The position numbers and the translations under genes were made by a program. Under the pieces are notes generated by a model. That model ran no database searches. It had not been told where the DNA came from and saw only the letters and a list, made by a program, of their open reading frames with translations. 64,000 bases of DNA from Thiosymbion sp942492625. Lineage in GTDB: Bacteria; Pseudomonadota; Gammaproteobacteria; Chromatiales; Chromatiaceae. Below, piece after piece: positions 53,600-62,600 of the stretch. The stretch covers positions 1-64,000 of the forward strand of contig CALOFM010000018.1 in NCBI GenBank assembly GCA_942492625.1, written 5' to 3'. Positions within the stretch are counted from its first letter, which is position 1. Each line of letters begins with the position of its first letter.

Positions 53600-55041
53600 A
53601 GGTACTTGCAAAACTCTGCATTGAAGCGAGTTTCTGCTGAATTCAGCCGAAAAAAAGAGGGTCCCGGCCCTTCCTGGTGTTAAAATTTGGTTTGCACACC
53701 AAACAAAAAAGGACCGGGAAATGAGTTGCTTACGAGATAGCTTAGCGCAGTATTGGCTCAACATTCAAGGGTCGCTGTTCCCGTGGCTGAGTGAAGAGCT
53801 TGGCGAACTGACCGAGAAGCAGCAACAGCTGATCAGGATACTGGAGCTGATCCGGTTGGAAGAATTCTTGAGCATGGGATACGGCTATCCGGGACGCCCG
53901 CCAGCGGATCGCACGGCCATCGCTCGGGCCTTTGTCGCCAAGCAGGTCTATAACATGGCGACCACCCGGATGCTCCTGGATCGGCTGCAGTCGGATCAGC
54001 AATTGCGGCGCCTCTGCGGTTGGGAACGCAAACACGATGTGCCGGGAGAATCGACGTTTTCACGGGCCTTTGCGGACTTTGCCGAGAGCGACTTGGCGGG
54101 ACGTGTGCATGAGGCACTGATTCGCAAGAGTTATGCAGAAGAGATCGTGGGGCATATCAGCCGAGATTCGACCGCCATTGATGCGCGCGAGAAGCCGCTG
54201 AAGAAACCGGGACAGCCGAAAAAAGGTGAAAAACGCGTCAAGGAACCGACCCGTTTGGAAAGGCAGGCTGCCGGGATGAGCTTGCCGGACATGCTCGAAG
54301 ACTTGCCGACGCCCTGTGATGTCGGAACGAAGAAAAACAGCAAGGGCTACAAAACCAGTTGGACCGGTTACAAGCTCCACATCGATGCGGCCGATGGCGG
54401 TATCCCGATCAGTTGCATCCTGACCTCGGCGTCCAGCCATGATAGCCAAAGCGCCATTCCATTGGCCACGTTGACCGACACCCGGGTGACCAACCTCTAT
54501 GACTTGATGGATAGTGCTTATGATGCGCAACAGATCCATGCGCACAGTCGGGAACTGGGCCACGTACCTCTGATCGACATCAACCCACGTCGAGACAAGG
54601 TGTTGAAGGAGGAACTGGAGAGCGAGAACAAGCGACGCAACGCCGCCAATTACCAAACAGCCGAAGACCAACGTTACAAAGAGCGCAGCACCGTCGAGCG
54701 GGTCAACGGACGGCTGAAAGACGAATTCGGCGGACGCATGGTGCGCGTGCGAGGTCACGCCAAGGTGATGTGCCACCTGATGTTCGGCATCTTGGCACTC
54801 ACCGCCGACCAATTGTTAAGCATCGTGACATAGTCCGACCCGGACCCGTCACGGTAGGGAGGAACGCAAGGCATCGAGAGGGTGCGACGGGCGGTCATGC
54901 TCAAGATGGCACGGCCAATGCGGTTCGCCCGTTCAAACCGCGAAAACTGCAGCGTCCGCGCTTATGTTTCGATTTAAAAGTTCGCTATTGCGAACTATTC
55001 CTGTTTGCGTTTGTGGCAGGCCGACAGTTTTGCAAGAGGCT
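53600..55041. mobile_element. Complete IS (DUF772/DDE_Tnp_1 type) with 6-bp target duplication
   Basis: Ends AGGTACTTGCAAAACT and, reversed, AGCCTCTTGCAAAACT share CTTGCAAAACT. CATTAG is repeated at 53594-53599 and 55042-55047. One intact transposase gene inside; about 200 bases of non-coding sequence follow it. Confidence 0.8.
53721..54833 (+). CDS. Transposase with DUF772 and DDE domains
   Basis: A 370-residue protein. The N-terminal helical DUF772 part runs LRDSLAQYWLNIQGSLFPWL to RLCGWERKHDVPGESTFSRAF. The DDE_Tnp_1 core has ISRDSTAIDAREKP (first Asp), NLYDLMDSAYDAQQI (second Asp) and KERSTVERVNGRLKDEFG (Glu). This is the IS4/IS5/IS1182-like superfamily. The ATG follows GGACCGGGAA. The open frame, matched ends and target duplication suggest a recently active IS. 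Confidence 0.85.
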   Translation: MSCLRDSLAQYWLNIQGSLFPWLSEELGELTEKQQQLIRILELIRLEEFLSMGYGYPGRPPADRTAIARAFVAKQVYNMATTRMLLDRLQSDQQLRRLCGWERKHDVPGESTFSRAFADFAESDLAGRVHEALIRKSYAEEIVGHISRDSTAIDAREKPLKKPGQPKKGEKRVKEPTRLERQAAGMSLPDMLEDLPTPCDVGTKKNSKGYKTSWTGYKLHIDAADGGIPISCILTSASSHDSQSAIPLATLTDTRVTNLYDLMDSAYDAQQIHAHSRELGHVPLIDINPRRDKVLKEELESENKRRNAANYQTAEDQRYKERSTVERVNGRLKDEFGGRMVRVRGHAKVMCHLMFGILALTADQLLSIVT

Positions 55042-55454
55042 CATTAGTGTATCCATGCACGTCGTGCTTTTCGACCAGGAAATTACTCTCGATGCCCCAG
55101 CGATAGCGGGCGGCCAGGTTGCAGCGCTCATGAACGTTCGCGCGATTGAGCGGGCGGCTGGAGATCCAGGCATGTTTGCCCGTCGTGGTCACGATCTCGT
55201 TGTGCTCATTCACCTGTTCCCATTGCTCGTCGCAGACGACGACATGGATATCGATATGTCGGCTGGCGTTGGGGCCGTATTCTTAGCGAATGTGGTTGGT
55301 CCAACGAAAGTGCTGGCGACGCTCGCCCCGGTTTTGTCGGTGCGCATTGTCGGGTTGGAGGTTAATTGCACAGGCGACACAAGGCGACACCATCAACATC
55401 GCCAGTATGGACGCCAAAGCCGATGATACGCCGAGAGAACTGCAAACGGTGGGG

Positions 55455-55808
55455 TCAAACGATGGGATCAAGTCTTGTCTCGCTGCCGGTGCTTTGGTAG
55501 CTGAAGGGCAGCGGTCGCCGGTGGGCGGGCAGTTCGGTCGGTAGGCCCTGGTTGGGTTTGTCGGATTGGGTCTCCACTCCGGTGAGGGAGGTGCCTGCCT
55601 TTTTCGCCTCGATCACCCCGGCGGCCTTGCCATCCACGTATAACAGGTAGTCGGAGGTAGTCGGCACGCCATAGCCCGGTAGCGGAAACTCCCGCAGAGC
55701 CAGCCCACGGTGGGCATGGATATTGGCGGCGGGGGTGTCGCTCACCTGCCAACCCGCCTGGTCCAGCAGGCGGTCAATGGTTTGGCGGGCACGCTGTTCG
55801 GGGTGCAT
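55455..55808 (-). pseudogene. Type I restriction HsdR N-terminal fragment
   Basis: A 117-codon frame that starts like HsdR: HPEQRARQTIDRLLDQAGWQV, then TSDYLLYVDGKAAGVIEAKKAG (the PD-(D/E)xK nuclease core, with Asp and E-x-K), then RPLPFSYQSTGSETR. The remaining roughly 800 residues (helicase motor) are missing, cut off where REP-like GGTGGGGTCAA sequence begins near 55450. It is unrelated in orientation to the Hsd remnants at 59645-61010. Confidence 0.7.
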
Positions 55809-55842
55809 GGGTCGTCTGTGAGGGCGTCTTGTTCTGCGCTAA

Positions 55843-56918
55843 CTATAACCCAACCGTCGCTGCGGATTTTCCGCTCCCCTCCGCCTCTCTCCCCCGCCCC
55901 AAGCGCCGCCTCACGATGCCGCGCAGCAGCCGGCCGAGGATGTCGGCTCCGGTGATGATGCGGCGATCTTCGGCCCATACCAGCACCAGGTCGTGGTCGA
56001 TCACGTCGTCGGCCGGGTGGACTGGGTTGACCCGGAGCTGGCGCAGCACTTCGGCCAGCAGCACCTTGCGGTCGGTGACCAGGATCGGGCGGTGGCAGAA
56101 ACGCAGGGGGTTCACCGACACGTCGCTGAAGAACAGCTCGCGGATGAAGGCGTCGGCGTCCAGGGCCATCTGCGGCTGGTGTTTGAGGTCGGTGACGATC
56201 ACCCACTTGTGACCGGAGGCCTCGATCTGTGCACGAAGGGGTCGTCCCGGCGCCGCTGGAAGTCGGGGAACTCCGGGTGCAGCCCCAGCATGGGCAGGGC
56301 TATCACGCTCTGCGGATCCACCGTCTCGCCCACTTCGCTCACCATCAGGTCGTCGAGGGCGAGAAAGTTGAGGGCGCCGATGCCTTCCAGGCGGTCGACC
56401 TCGCTCTCCTCGGCCTCCACGTGCTTTTTGATCACCTCGCGCAGCTGGTGCTCACGGAACCATTGCACGCTCTCTTCCCCCAGCCAGAGGTCGAGCACCA
56501 TGGCCGAGGGCTTGGCCACCGGGTAGAGCAGGAACTGGTAGAAGCGCAGCAGCGGCGCCAGCATGGCCCCCATGCGCAGGGCGTTGCGCGAGAAGTAGGC
56601 CTGGGGGCCGATCTCGCCCACCAGGGTGATCACCACGGTGGAGAAGACGAAGGCGCTGATGCCGGCCAGCACCGAGTCGGAGAGCAGGGTCAGCAGCACG
56701 TTGATACCGACGTTGCCCCAGAGGATGGTGGTGAGCAGGAAGTTGGAGTCCTCGCGCATAGCCAGGATCTTGGCGGCATTGGCATTTCCGCCCTCCACCT
56801 CCACCTCGAGGCGCAGTCGGCTGACGCCGAACATGGCCAGATTGAGGCCGGAAAACATGGCGGACTGGGAGATGCATAGGGCGATGCCCAGCCAGACGAA
56901 GCCTTGGTATTCGAACAC
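55843..56918 (-). pseudogene. CNNM/CorC-family (DUF21) membrane transporter, frameshifted
   Basis: The first part (56918-56215) is an about 235-residue DUF21 membrane domain: FEYQGFVWLGIALCISQSAMFSGLNLAMFG, three to four helices, and LGEIGPQAYFSR-like VGEIGPQAYFSRNALRMG. Near 56215 the frame slips by one base; the other frame continues EASGHKWVIVTDLKHQPQMALDADAF and LVLVWAEDRRIITGADILGRLLRGI (CBS-like region) to 55843. The family moves Mg2+ or Co2+ across the inner membrane. A single-base sequencing error would restore it, so the pseudogene status is less sure than for the neighbours. Confidence 0.65.
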
Positions 56919-57108
56919 GGCAGCGGATTCCTCGCGCTATAGGGGATTCAATGAGGGCTGCCGGCCCGGGCCATTCCCCTAGCCGACAGCCGGCAAAACA
57001 GAACCGTCCGCACACCAATGAATGGGTGCTCAGATCCATGAGGGTGCAATGATAAAGCACTCTCCACTCCGCCGCCTCCTTATCGCGCCAAGGACAGAGC
57101 AAAAAACA

Positions 57109-57192
57109 CCCGTAGGAGGCGCGCGCCCGCGCCGATATGACTGCCGGTGATGCCCCCGACACCGGTTCGCGCCGAGGGCGGCGCTCCTACAT
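57109..57192. repeat. REP-type palindromic pair beside a RAYT gene
   Basis: GTAGGAGGCGCGCGCCCGCG at the left and GCCGAGGGCGGCGCTCCTAC at the right form an inverted pair around TGCCGGTGATG. A related unit recurs at 57860-57930. Typical REP/BIME structures next to their transposase. Confidence 0.65.
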
Positions 57193-57574
57193 CCAGATCG
57201 CATCCCAATGGGGGTAATCACCGATATTATCCACAAGACCGGCCCGTACAGGATTCGCCACGATGTATCGAGCCAGGTCTTTCACCGCTTCTTCGCTACG
57301 CAGCCCATGGTCGTGGAACCCAGGCTGCCATCGCAGGCCTGCGATCTGCCGACTGGACGCCGACTTGATATCCTCCACCACCTCAGACAAGGTCCGCTCG
57401 GATCCAAGTTCGAACAACCAATGCAGGTGATCCGGCATCACCACGAAGGCATAGGTCAACGCCCGCCCCAGGCGTTGTTCTTGGCGCAAGGTGTTGATCA
57501 ATTTACGTACCGCAACCAGCGAACAGAACACGGGCTTCCGATGCGCGGTGGCGGTAGTGACATGGTAAGTAACG
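57187..57574 (-). pseudogene. REP-associated tyrosine transposase (RAYT), 5'-truncated
   Basis: The frame YHVTTATAHRKPVFCSLVAVRKLINTL, then MPDHLHWLFELG (HUH metal-binding His pair) and LARYIVANPVRAGLV (catalytic Tyr) is a Y1-type REP transposase. Upstream of TYHV there is a TGA and no ATG or good ribosome site; a GTG at 57531 would omit the first strand. The neighbouring palindrome at 57604 marks where its 5' end was lost. It would nick and join single-stranded REP DNA if complete. Confidence 0.65.
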
Positions 57575-57603
57575 ATTCAACAACAAGCGGTACATTTTCT
57601 TTG

Positions 57604-57699
57604 AACTACGAAACACGCGAAAAGCGCGAAAAGCGCGAAAATTCACGAGATGCAGGTGAGATCCTGCTTATTTTCGCGTATTTCGCGCATTTCGTAGTT
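57604..57699. repeat. Inverted repeat with 9-base tandem units in the arms
   Basis: AACTACGAAA (57604-57613) pairs with TTTCGTAGTT (57690-57699). Inside are GCGAAAAGC-type units on the left and TTTCGCG units on the right. Same layout as the internal repeats of the GxxExxY elements but a different unit. Confidence 0.6.
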
Positions 57700-57744
57700 T
57701 GTTTCTGTCCGCGGTGATGTTCATGTTGTTTCTGAACTGTCCCT

Positions 57745-57850
57745 AAGCCCTGCCAACCTCGGAGAACCGGCCTTTGCGCAGGTTTCGCGCATGGGGTTTC
57801 TGGAAGTCCGCTTTCGCTTTCATCTTCCCTCCAATTCGCCGACCTGCACC
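57745..57850 (-). pseudogene. N-terminal scrap of a second RAYT
   Basis: The minus-strand frame MKAKADFQKPHARNLRKGRF then SEVGRA resembles the first residues of REP-associated transposases. It stops at once. REP units flank it. Confidence 0.35.
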
Positions 57851-57857
57851 CCGACCC

Positions 57858-57990
57858 TGTAGGAGGCGCGCCCCGCCCCGATTTGGCTGCCGGTGATGAC
57901 CCCGATACCGATTCGCGCCGAGCGCAAACGGTGGGGTCACAGCAAAGGCAAAACGGTGGGGTCAAGTCTTATCTCGTGCGCCCATCATCA
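57858..57990. repeat. REP-like unit plus GGTGGGGTCA repeats
   Basis: TGTAGGAGGCGCGCCCCGCC and GATTCGCGCCGAGCGC repeat the unit seen at 57109. AAACGGTGGGGTCA occurs twice (about 57928 and 57952) and again near 55447, which suggests a dispersed family. Confidence 0.55.
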
Positions 57991-58187
57991 TCAACAAACC
58001 ATGAGTCGGATGGAATCCGTGCCTTTCTCCGTCGCCGTTGCAGGTGGAGCGAAAGTGGAGAGGATTGAGAGAATTTTGCGGGTTTTGTGCGAATGATTCC
58101 TGCCGAATTGAGAATTTCGGGCGCAACCGCTTCTCCCGCCAGAGCAGGCTGAAAATCCATCGCTCTCGGCTTCCGTCCGGTGTTTGT

Positions 58188-58781
58188 TCAGGCGGGGATG
58201 GGTTGAGCGCTGGCAGAGGGATGCTCGATCAGGTCGAATCCCAACATGGCAGCGCGTTGTTTCAAATTGGTCAGCACGCGCTTGCGGTATTGCGTTTCGT
58301 CGTAGTCGGCGTCGGGCGCGTGGTCGTCGGTCTTGTTCTTCAACATGCTGTAGAAGATGGTGGCCAGCTTGTGGGCCGTCGCGGCAATCGCCTTCGGGCT
58401 TCCCAACCGTGCCCTCTGACGGCGAAAGAAACTCGACTGCGGATTGAGACCGTCGATCCGCGTGAGATCGGCTCCGGCGATCCAATAGACCCCCGTCGAT
58501 TCCATCGCGACGGTTGTAATATGGCACTGCTCCAGCCAATCGGCCAGACGCTCCAAATCGGCGGTGAAAGCCGGAAATTCCCGCACGGTCGCCTCGTCGC
58601 GACCCGGAGGAACGGCCACAAAATGGCTGGTCGCGCCGATATCGATGCCCGCGGCATGCAAATTAATGCGTTTCAGTTGCGTTTCGATCGCCTGTTCGTC
58701 GATTGCGGACTCCACGCCGGAAGAGCGTTTATTCTTGCGCGGCAAGGTACCGTCAGGCTTTTTCTTGGTTCGGATAACCAT
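58188..58781 (-). pseudogene. IS110-family transposase with internal deletion
   Basis: The 197-residue frame starts like IS110 transposases: INLHAAGIDIGATSHFVAVP, with the DEDD catalytic Asp, then TTVAMESTGVYWIAGADL. It jumps after LNP straight to QSSFFRRQRARLGSPKAIAATAHKLA and YRKRVLTNLKQRAAMLGF, the C-terminal end. About 200 residues of the middle are gone without breaking the frame. The serine recombination motif region is partly lost, so activity is doubtful. Confidence 0.65.
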
Positions 58782-59114
58782 GATCGGGATACCGTCGTTT
58801 GTTGAAGGAAACAGTGATCATTCCGACCGGGGGTTTCTCGCTTCGGCATTCTTCCCAACGGGATAGCTTTCGCTTGACCAATGATGAGTCCGCTAACCCC
58901 CTGATCATGCTGATAAACGGGCATTGTCGAGCACCCTTGTCATACCGACCTTCGGATCGGACGATCAACGACGATTTTTGCAAAAAACCTGTTACTTTGG
59001 GATGAAGCCGCGTAGCGTGGTGGGGTGCTGATAAGCATCTAGCCGACTCCTCCGTCAGGTCGTACGCTTTAAGTGAAAGACCGACTAATGGCCACCTGAA
59101 TGGAGGAGTCGACA
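58782..59114. other. Intergenic stretch, no recognised gene
   Basis: Between the IS110 deletion derivative and the next IS fragments. No frame here shows a familiar motif. The end (CCACCTGAATGGAGGAGTCG) is probably the leader of an IS110 gene. Confidence 0.35.
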
Positions 59115-59460
59115 ATGAAAGTGTACGGCGGAATCGACCTTCATTCCTGTCTGTCCGTCCTGTAATGCGCGGAGGATGGCCGAGACCGCCGCGCATCTCG
59201 TCGATCATGTCTTTCCGCCGCTGCCGGTGCGCCAATGGGTCCTGTCGCTGCCGAAACGTCTGCGCTACTTCCTCAAGTCCAAGCCGGCGGTAGTGACGGC
59301 GGTCCTGCAGATCCTGTTGCGGGTGATCCGCCAGGGGCTGCTCAAACGCTGCCCCGATGCGCCGGCCAACGCGCGTCTCGGCGCCGTCAGCCTCATCCAT
59401 CGCTTCGGCGATGCGCTCAACGAGCACATCCACTATCATTGCTGCATCATCGTTGGAAAA
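59115..59460 (+). pseudogene. IS110 start fused to IS91-family Y2 transposase fragment
   Basis: ATG 59115 opens MKVYGGIDLHS, an IS110-type N terminus. At about 59150 the sequence becomes CPSCNARRMAETAAHLVDHVF, the zinc-finger end and start of an IS91-type Y2 transposase, in another frame. It continues PLPVRQWVLSLPKRLRYFLK and VSLIHRFGDALNEHIHYHCC (HUH motif) to about 59460, where a hairpin repeat follows. Neither gene is functional. Confidence 0.6.
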
Positions 59461-59497
59461 CAGGGAAGGAGGTGCGCAGTGAAAACCAGGGAAATTC

Positions 59498-59574
59498 ATC
59501 CACAGATTACGCAGATGGACGCAGATTCCGAGGCTCAGAAAAATAATCTGCGCAAATCCGCGAAATCTGCGGAT
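59498..59574. repeat. CAGATT-type inverted repeat, copy 1
   Basis: The left arm ATCCACAGATTACGCAGATG and the right arm ending GCGAAATCTGCGGAT are inverted copies of about 30 bases around GAAAAATAATC. The downstream coding end ARETVKALKKILEKIGV (59585-59643) may be the end of an HsdM-like protein. Confidence 0.65.
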
Positions 59575-59644
59575 AACTCATTTTCCGAAGCGCGGGAGAC
59601 GGTCAAGGCGTTGAAGAAGATTCTGGAGAAGATCGGGGTCTAAT

Positions 59645-60484
59645 ATGTCCGCGTACCGAACACCTAGTGTCTGGACTGAAGTTACCATCGGCGAAGTTTG
59701 CGATCTTCGATCTGGCGGAACACCAAGTAGAAAGAATCCGGCTTATTGGAATGGAGACGTGCCGTGGGTAAAAACGGCTGAAGTGAACTATTGCGTGATT
59801 AAGGAAACGGAAGAATGCATAACACGTCTGGGACAAAAAAATCGAGCGCGACGGTATTTCCTGAAGTCCCTGACCAGTATCGACAAGGACCATAGACGAC
59901 ATGTCGGGGAACTCTTGTTATCGGAGTTCAAAGACTTCCAAATCATTTTGACGACTCACGACGATCACTGGAGCGAACTCCTGCAATCGAGCGCTCGCGC
60001 AATGGGTCTGCAGAATCAGTGGCAATATGAGCAGATCAACGGCTGGACGGTCGACTCAGGGCCAGTTCTCTCTGTTTCTGATAATTCCTGGGAGTTCATC
60101 ACGGAGAATCTGACGGAAGCAAATTTCTGGAATCTGGGCGGGCCGTTTCGAGTCGTCCTTGAAGACTTTCTTGCCCGCTCCGCGGCGAAGATTGAACTGA
60201 AGGTGAGATTTTAAGCGGACGGGAAATACACCGAGGGGGATTTTGTTTTAGCTGGGATAGCCGACGAACTTCGGAAGCTATTGGCTAAAGCTGTTCCGGG
60301 CAGTGAAGCAGCGATCGGGATAGACCTCGCAAGAGTGTTGGGTCAGGGCGACCTCATCAACTTTTTGAGTCACAACAATCCGGGAAGGCTGGAAGTCACG
60401 TATGACCAAGCTAGGGATTTCATCAGCGGCTTGCGTGCCCTCTTGGCGCGTTGCGAAGAGCACAAACTCATCAAGGGAAAATAG
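59645..60484 (+). pseudogene. HsdS N terminus fused to an ATPase C terminus, with in-frame stop
   Basis: Residues 1-61 (WTEVTIGEVCDLRSGGTPSR, then PWVKTAEVNYCVI) are the start of a type I restriction specificity subunit. From about residue 62 the sequence becomes an SMC/Rad50- or RloA-like ATPase end: FLKSLTSIDKDHRRHVGELL, then FQIILTTHDDHWSELLQ (H-loop). A TAA at 60212-60214 interrupts; the same frame continues ADGKYTEGDFVLAGIADEL to a final stop at 60484. The Walker B region appears deleted. Deletion joined two neighbouring defence genes. Confidence 0.6.
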
Positions 60485-60486
60485 CC

Positions 60487-61010
60487 ATGCCCACCCCCGG
60501 AGAACACAAAACCGTCCAAGCCCGGATACTCGAACACGCCGAGGCTATAGGTTGGACGATTGTGTTCCGCGAGGAAGCCGAGCAGCGGCGCGGGTTTGAT
60601 CCACAGATTACGAAGATCTCCGCAGATTCAGAATCCAGAGAAAATAATCTGCGCTCATCTGCGAAATCTGCGGATACATCTCATGGTCGTGCCAAGTCAA
60701 CGAAGTCACCGAGGAGTGGGCCTTTCACAATGGCCACTACGGCACGCGGGAGGATGTCGTCTTTCTCATTAATGGCATCCCCGTGCTGGTAATCGAGTGC
60801 AAGAACGCCAACAAGGACGAGGCGATTGCCCTGAGCGTGGACCAGATCCGCCGTTACCACCGCGAGACGCCTGAGCTGTTCGTGTCGCAGCAGCTCTTCA
60901 CCGCCACCGATGCCATCGGTTTTGCCTACGGGGTGAGCTGGAACACGGTCCGCAGAAATATCTTTCACTGCCGGATGAAGACTTACGAACGACACTACCG
61001 TGCAAAACCC
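60487..61010 (+). pseudogene. Type I restriction HsdR fragment broken by a hairpin repeat
   Basis: ATG 60487 opens MPTPGEHKTVQARILEHAEAIG, an HsdR N terminus, to RRGFDP. A CAGATT-type hairpin (60599-60675) follows in place of about 100 residues. Then, in another frame, HsdR resumes with EEWAFHNGHYGTREDVVFL, GIPVLVIECKNANKDEAIAL (nuclease E-x-K) and FAYGVSWNTVRRNIF before ending. The helicase part is missing; the TAXI gene lies directly downstream on the other strand. Confidence 0.7.
60599..60675. repeat. CAGATT-type inverted repeat, copy 2, inside hsdR
   Basis: Left arm ATCCACAGATTACGAAGATC, right arm ending GCGAAATCTGCGGAT; same structure and nearly the same sequence as 59498-59574. It lies within the HsdR reading frame. 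Confidence 0.7.
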
Positions 61011-61975
61011 GCTTCGCGGTAGTAGTGCGCCGTCCCTGGGTGCAGGTGCTCAGCGGGCACCTGGGCAGCGGTGTCTCGGGCCGTCGTGTAGCGCCCCTGC
61101 TGGAGGCGCTCTGCCAGCGCTCCCTCACCGCGGTGGATCGCGCGTGCAAGGCGGTAGACCATCTCATCGGGCAGTTCCGGCCGGACGAGGATCAACGACC
61201 ATAGCCCCACCGAGTCGATCTTCGCATCCTGCCCGTTGTAGGTACCGGCAGGTACCGACATGGTTCGAAGGTGTGGATGCTTCGCCAGTATCCGGTCGAC
61301 CTGCTCCGCCGAGGGTGCGATAAATCGCGCCCCCGCCGGACTATCGGCGATCTTCACGAAACCCGGCCAGCCGATCCCAGCACCCCAGAGGGCCGCGACC
61401 TTCTCCTCCAGCACCAGCGGTGGCCCGTCACCGGCCTTCTTGAGGATCACCTGTTCGAAATCGCGTTCCGGCGCCAGGCCAATGCCGTCGAGCACATCAG
61501 TCGCGAGGATGCGCAGCCCGGAGGCGCGCGTGCCGAAAGCAATCGGCTTACCCTCGAGATCCTCGATGTTTCGGTAGGTCGAGTCGGCCCGTACCACGAA
61601 CATGCCGGGATTGGGATACATTACCGACAATACCGCAAGGTTCGCCGGCGTCCGCCCGATCCCTTCCAGCGTTTGGCGCGCAGCATTGCCTTCCACCAAA
61701 CCGATGTCGATCTTGCCTTCCTCCAGCAAAGTCAGGTTCTGTCTGCTGCCCCGCGTGGCGATCGCTTCAACCCGAAGGCTTGGTTCTATTTCGTTGATCA
61801 CCTCGGCCAGGTGCTGACCGAACAGCTGGAAACCACCACCCGATGTGGCGGTGCCGAGCACAATCTGCCTGGGGATGAGGTCCGCTTCGGCGGAGGAAAC
61901 ACTCAGCGCGTTCAGAAGCAGAAGCGCACAGAGGGACGCTAGACAGGCGGTTCGCAAGTCAAAAAAACGCTTCAT
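60995..61975 (-). CDS. TAXI-family TRAP transporter solute-binding protein
   Basis: A 326-residue protein. The N-terminal signal peptide (LASLCALLLLNALSVSSAEA) exports it to the periplasm. IVLGTATSGGGFQLFGQHLA is the typical TAXI opening; GLVEGNAARQTL and YPNPGMFVVRADS follow. TAXI proteins bind organic acids or amino acids for a DctQM-like TRAP permease, but no permease gene is in view. Start is the ATG at 61975; a longer frame to 62071 lacks a better start. It overlaps the end of the HsdR remnant by 16 bases on the other strand, so that remnant was cut by a junction here. Confidence 0.85.
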   Translation of the reverse strand: MKRFFDLRTACLASLCALLLLNALSVSSAEADLIPRQIVLGTATSGGGFQLFGQHLAEVINEIEPSLRVEAIATRGSRQNLTLLEEGKIDIGLVEGNAARQTLEGIGRTPANLAVLSVMYPNPGMFVVRADSTYRNIEDLEGKPIAFGTRASGLRILATDVLDGIGLAPERDFEQVILKKAGDGPPLVLEEKVAALWGAGIGWPGFVKIADSPAGARFIAPSAEQVDRILAKHPHLRTMSVPAGTYNGQDAKIDSVGLWSLILVRPELPDEMVYRLARAIHRGEGALAERLQQGRYTTARDTAAQVPAEHLHPGTAHYYREAGFAR

Positions 61976-62000
61976 AACAATCCCCGCGTAACTGGGTAAC

Positions 62001-62600
62001 CTACCCGCCGAAGCCGATTCGTCCGACGGTCCTAAGTGCCCCGCCCTCGACCAGATTTGCCAGCACACCATGGCCGGAGGCTGTGTAATCGCCGGTAAGC
62101 GCCGAGATGGTTACCTGATGAGTTACCAGGATAAGAAGATCGCCCTGCGGAGGCTGGGATTCAAGAAAATCCCGGAGCGCTGCCAGGTTGGGGGCGCGGT
62201 CCTGCGGGCGATCGAAAAACGAATTTAGACCAGGCAACTCGGCAACCGGACCTAGGTCTAGAAGTTCGGCAGTCTCGAGGCAGCGGCACCACTGGCTGGA
62301 GTAGATACGTGCGCGCTCGATGCCTCGGTCCCGCAGCCAGTCGCCGATGGCCAGGGCCTGCTCGCGGCCCGCCTTGCTCAGGTTGCGCTGGGTCGAACAG
62401 TCGCCGAGACGAAAACCGACCGGGTCCCCCATCCCTGGTGCCTCGGCGTGGCGGATGAGGAGCACGTTGCCGTGGGAGCCTAGGCGCCGGGCGAAATCGT
62501 CATCACCGGCCCCGGCGGGTGTCGCTGTGAGCAATCCCGTCAGCAAGACCAACAAGCCGAACCAGCGCTGCCCCCAATTAGTGAATGCGCTGCGGATCAT
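62001..62600 (-). CDS. Secreted histidine phosphatase family protein
   Basis: A 199-residue protein with a signal peptide (WFGLLVLLTGLLTATPAGAG). The catalytic RHA is in VLLIRHAEAPG (about residue 50), followed by DCSTQRNLSKAGREQALAIG, YSSQWCRCLETA and the second His in ILVTHQVTISAL. This is the SixA/phosphoglycerate-mutase-like branch 1 layout. It probably works in the periplasm on a phosphate ester. The TAXI gene follows 25 bases downstream and may be co-transcribed. Confidence 0.85.
   Translation of the reverse strand: MIRSAFTNWGQRWFGLLVLLTGLLTATPAGAGDDDFARRLGSHGNVLLIRHAEAPGMGDPVGFRLGDCSTQRNLSKAGREQALAIGDWLRDRGIERARIYSSQWCRCLETAELLDLGPVAELPGLNSFFDRPQDRAPNLAALRDFLESQPPQGDLLILVTHQVTISALTGDYTASGHGVLANLVEGGALRTVGRIGFGG

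Larger units (their letters stand above)
53262..55465 (-). pseudogene. DDE transposase gene split by an IS
   Basis: Two minus-strand pieces belong to one transposase. The upstream piece (55465-55042) has HIDIHVVVCDEQWEQVNEHNE and NLAARYRWGIESNFLVEKHDVHGY, with a stop before HIDIH. The downstream piece (53550-53262) has YEHLFAKDWNVMRGYHYLMR and GPWLDLFGL. They are separated by the IS at 53600-55041, flanked by CATTAG. The gene was already damaged by a stop near 55290 and changes near 53560. Confidence 0.65.

Noticed and set aside
60783..61022. A separate small gene MLVIECKNANKDEA...
   Set aside because: It is the continuation of the broken hsdR in another frame, not an independent gene.
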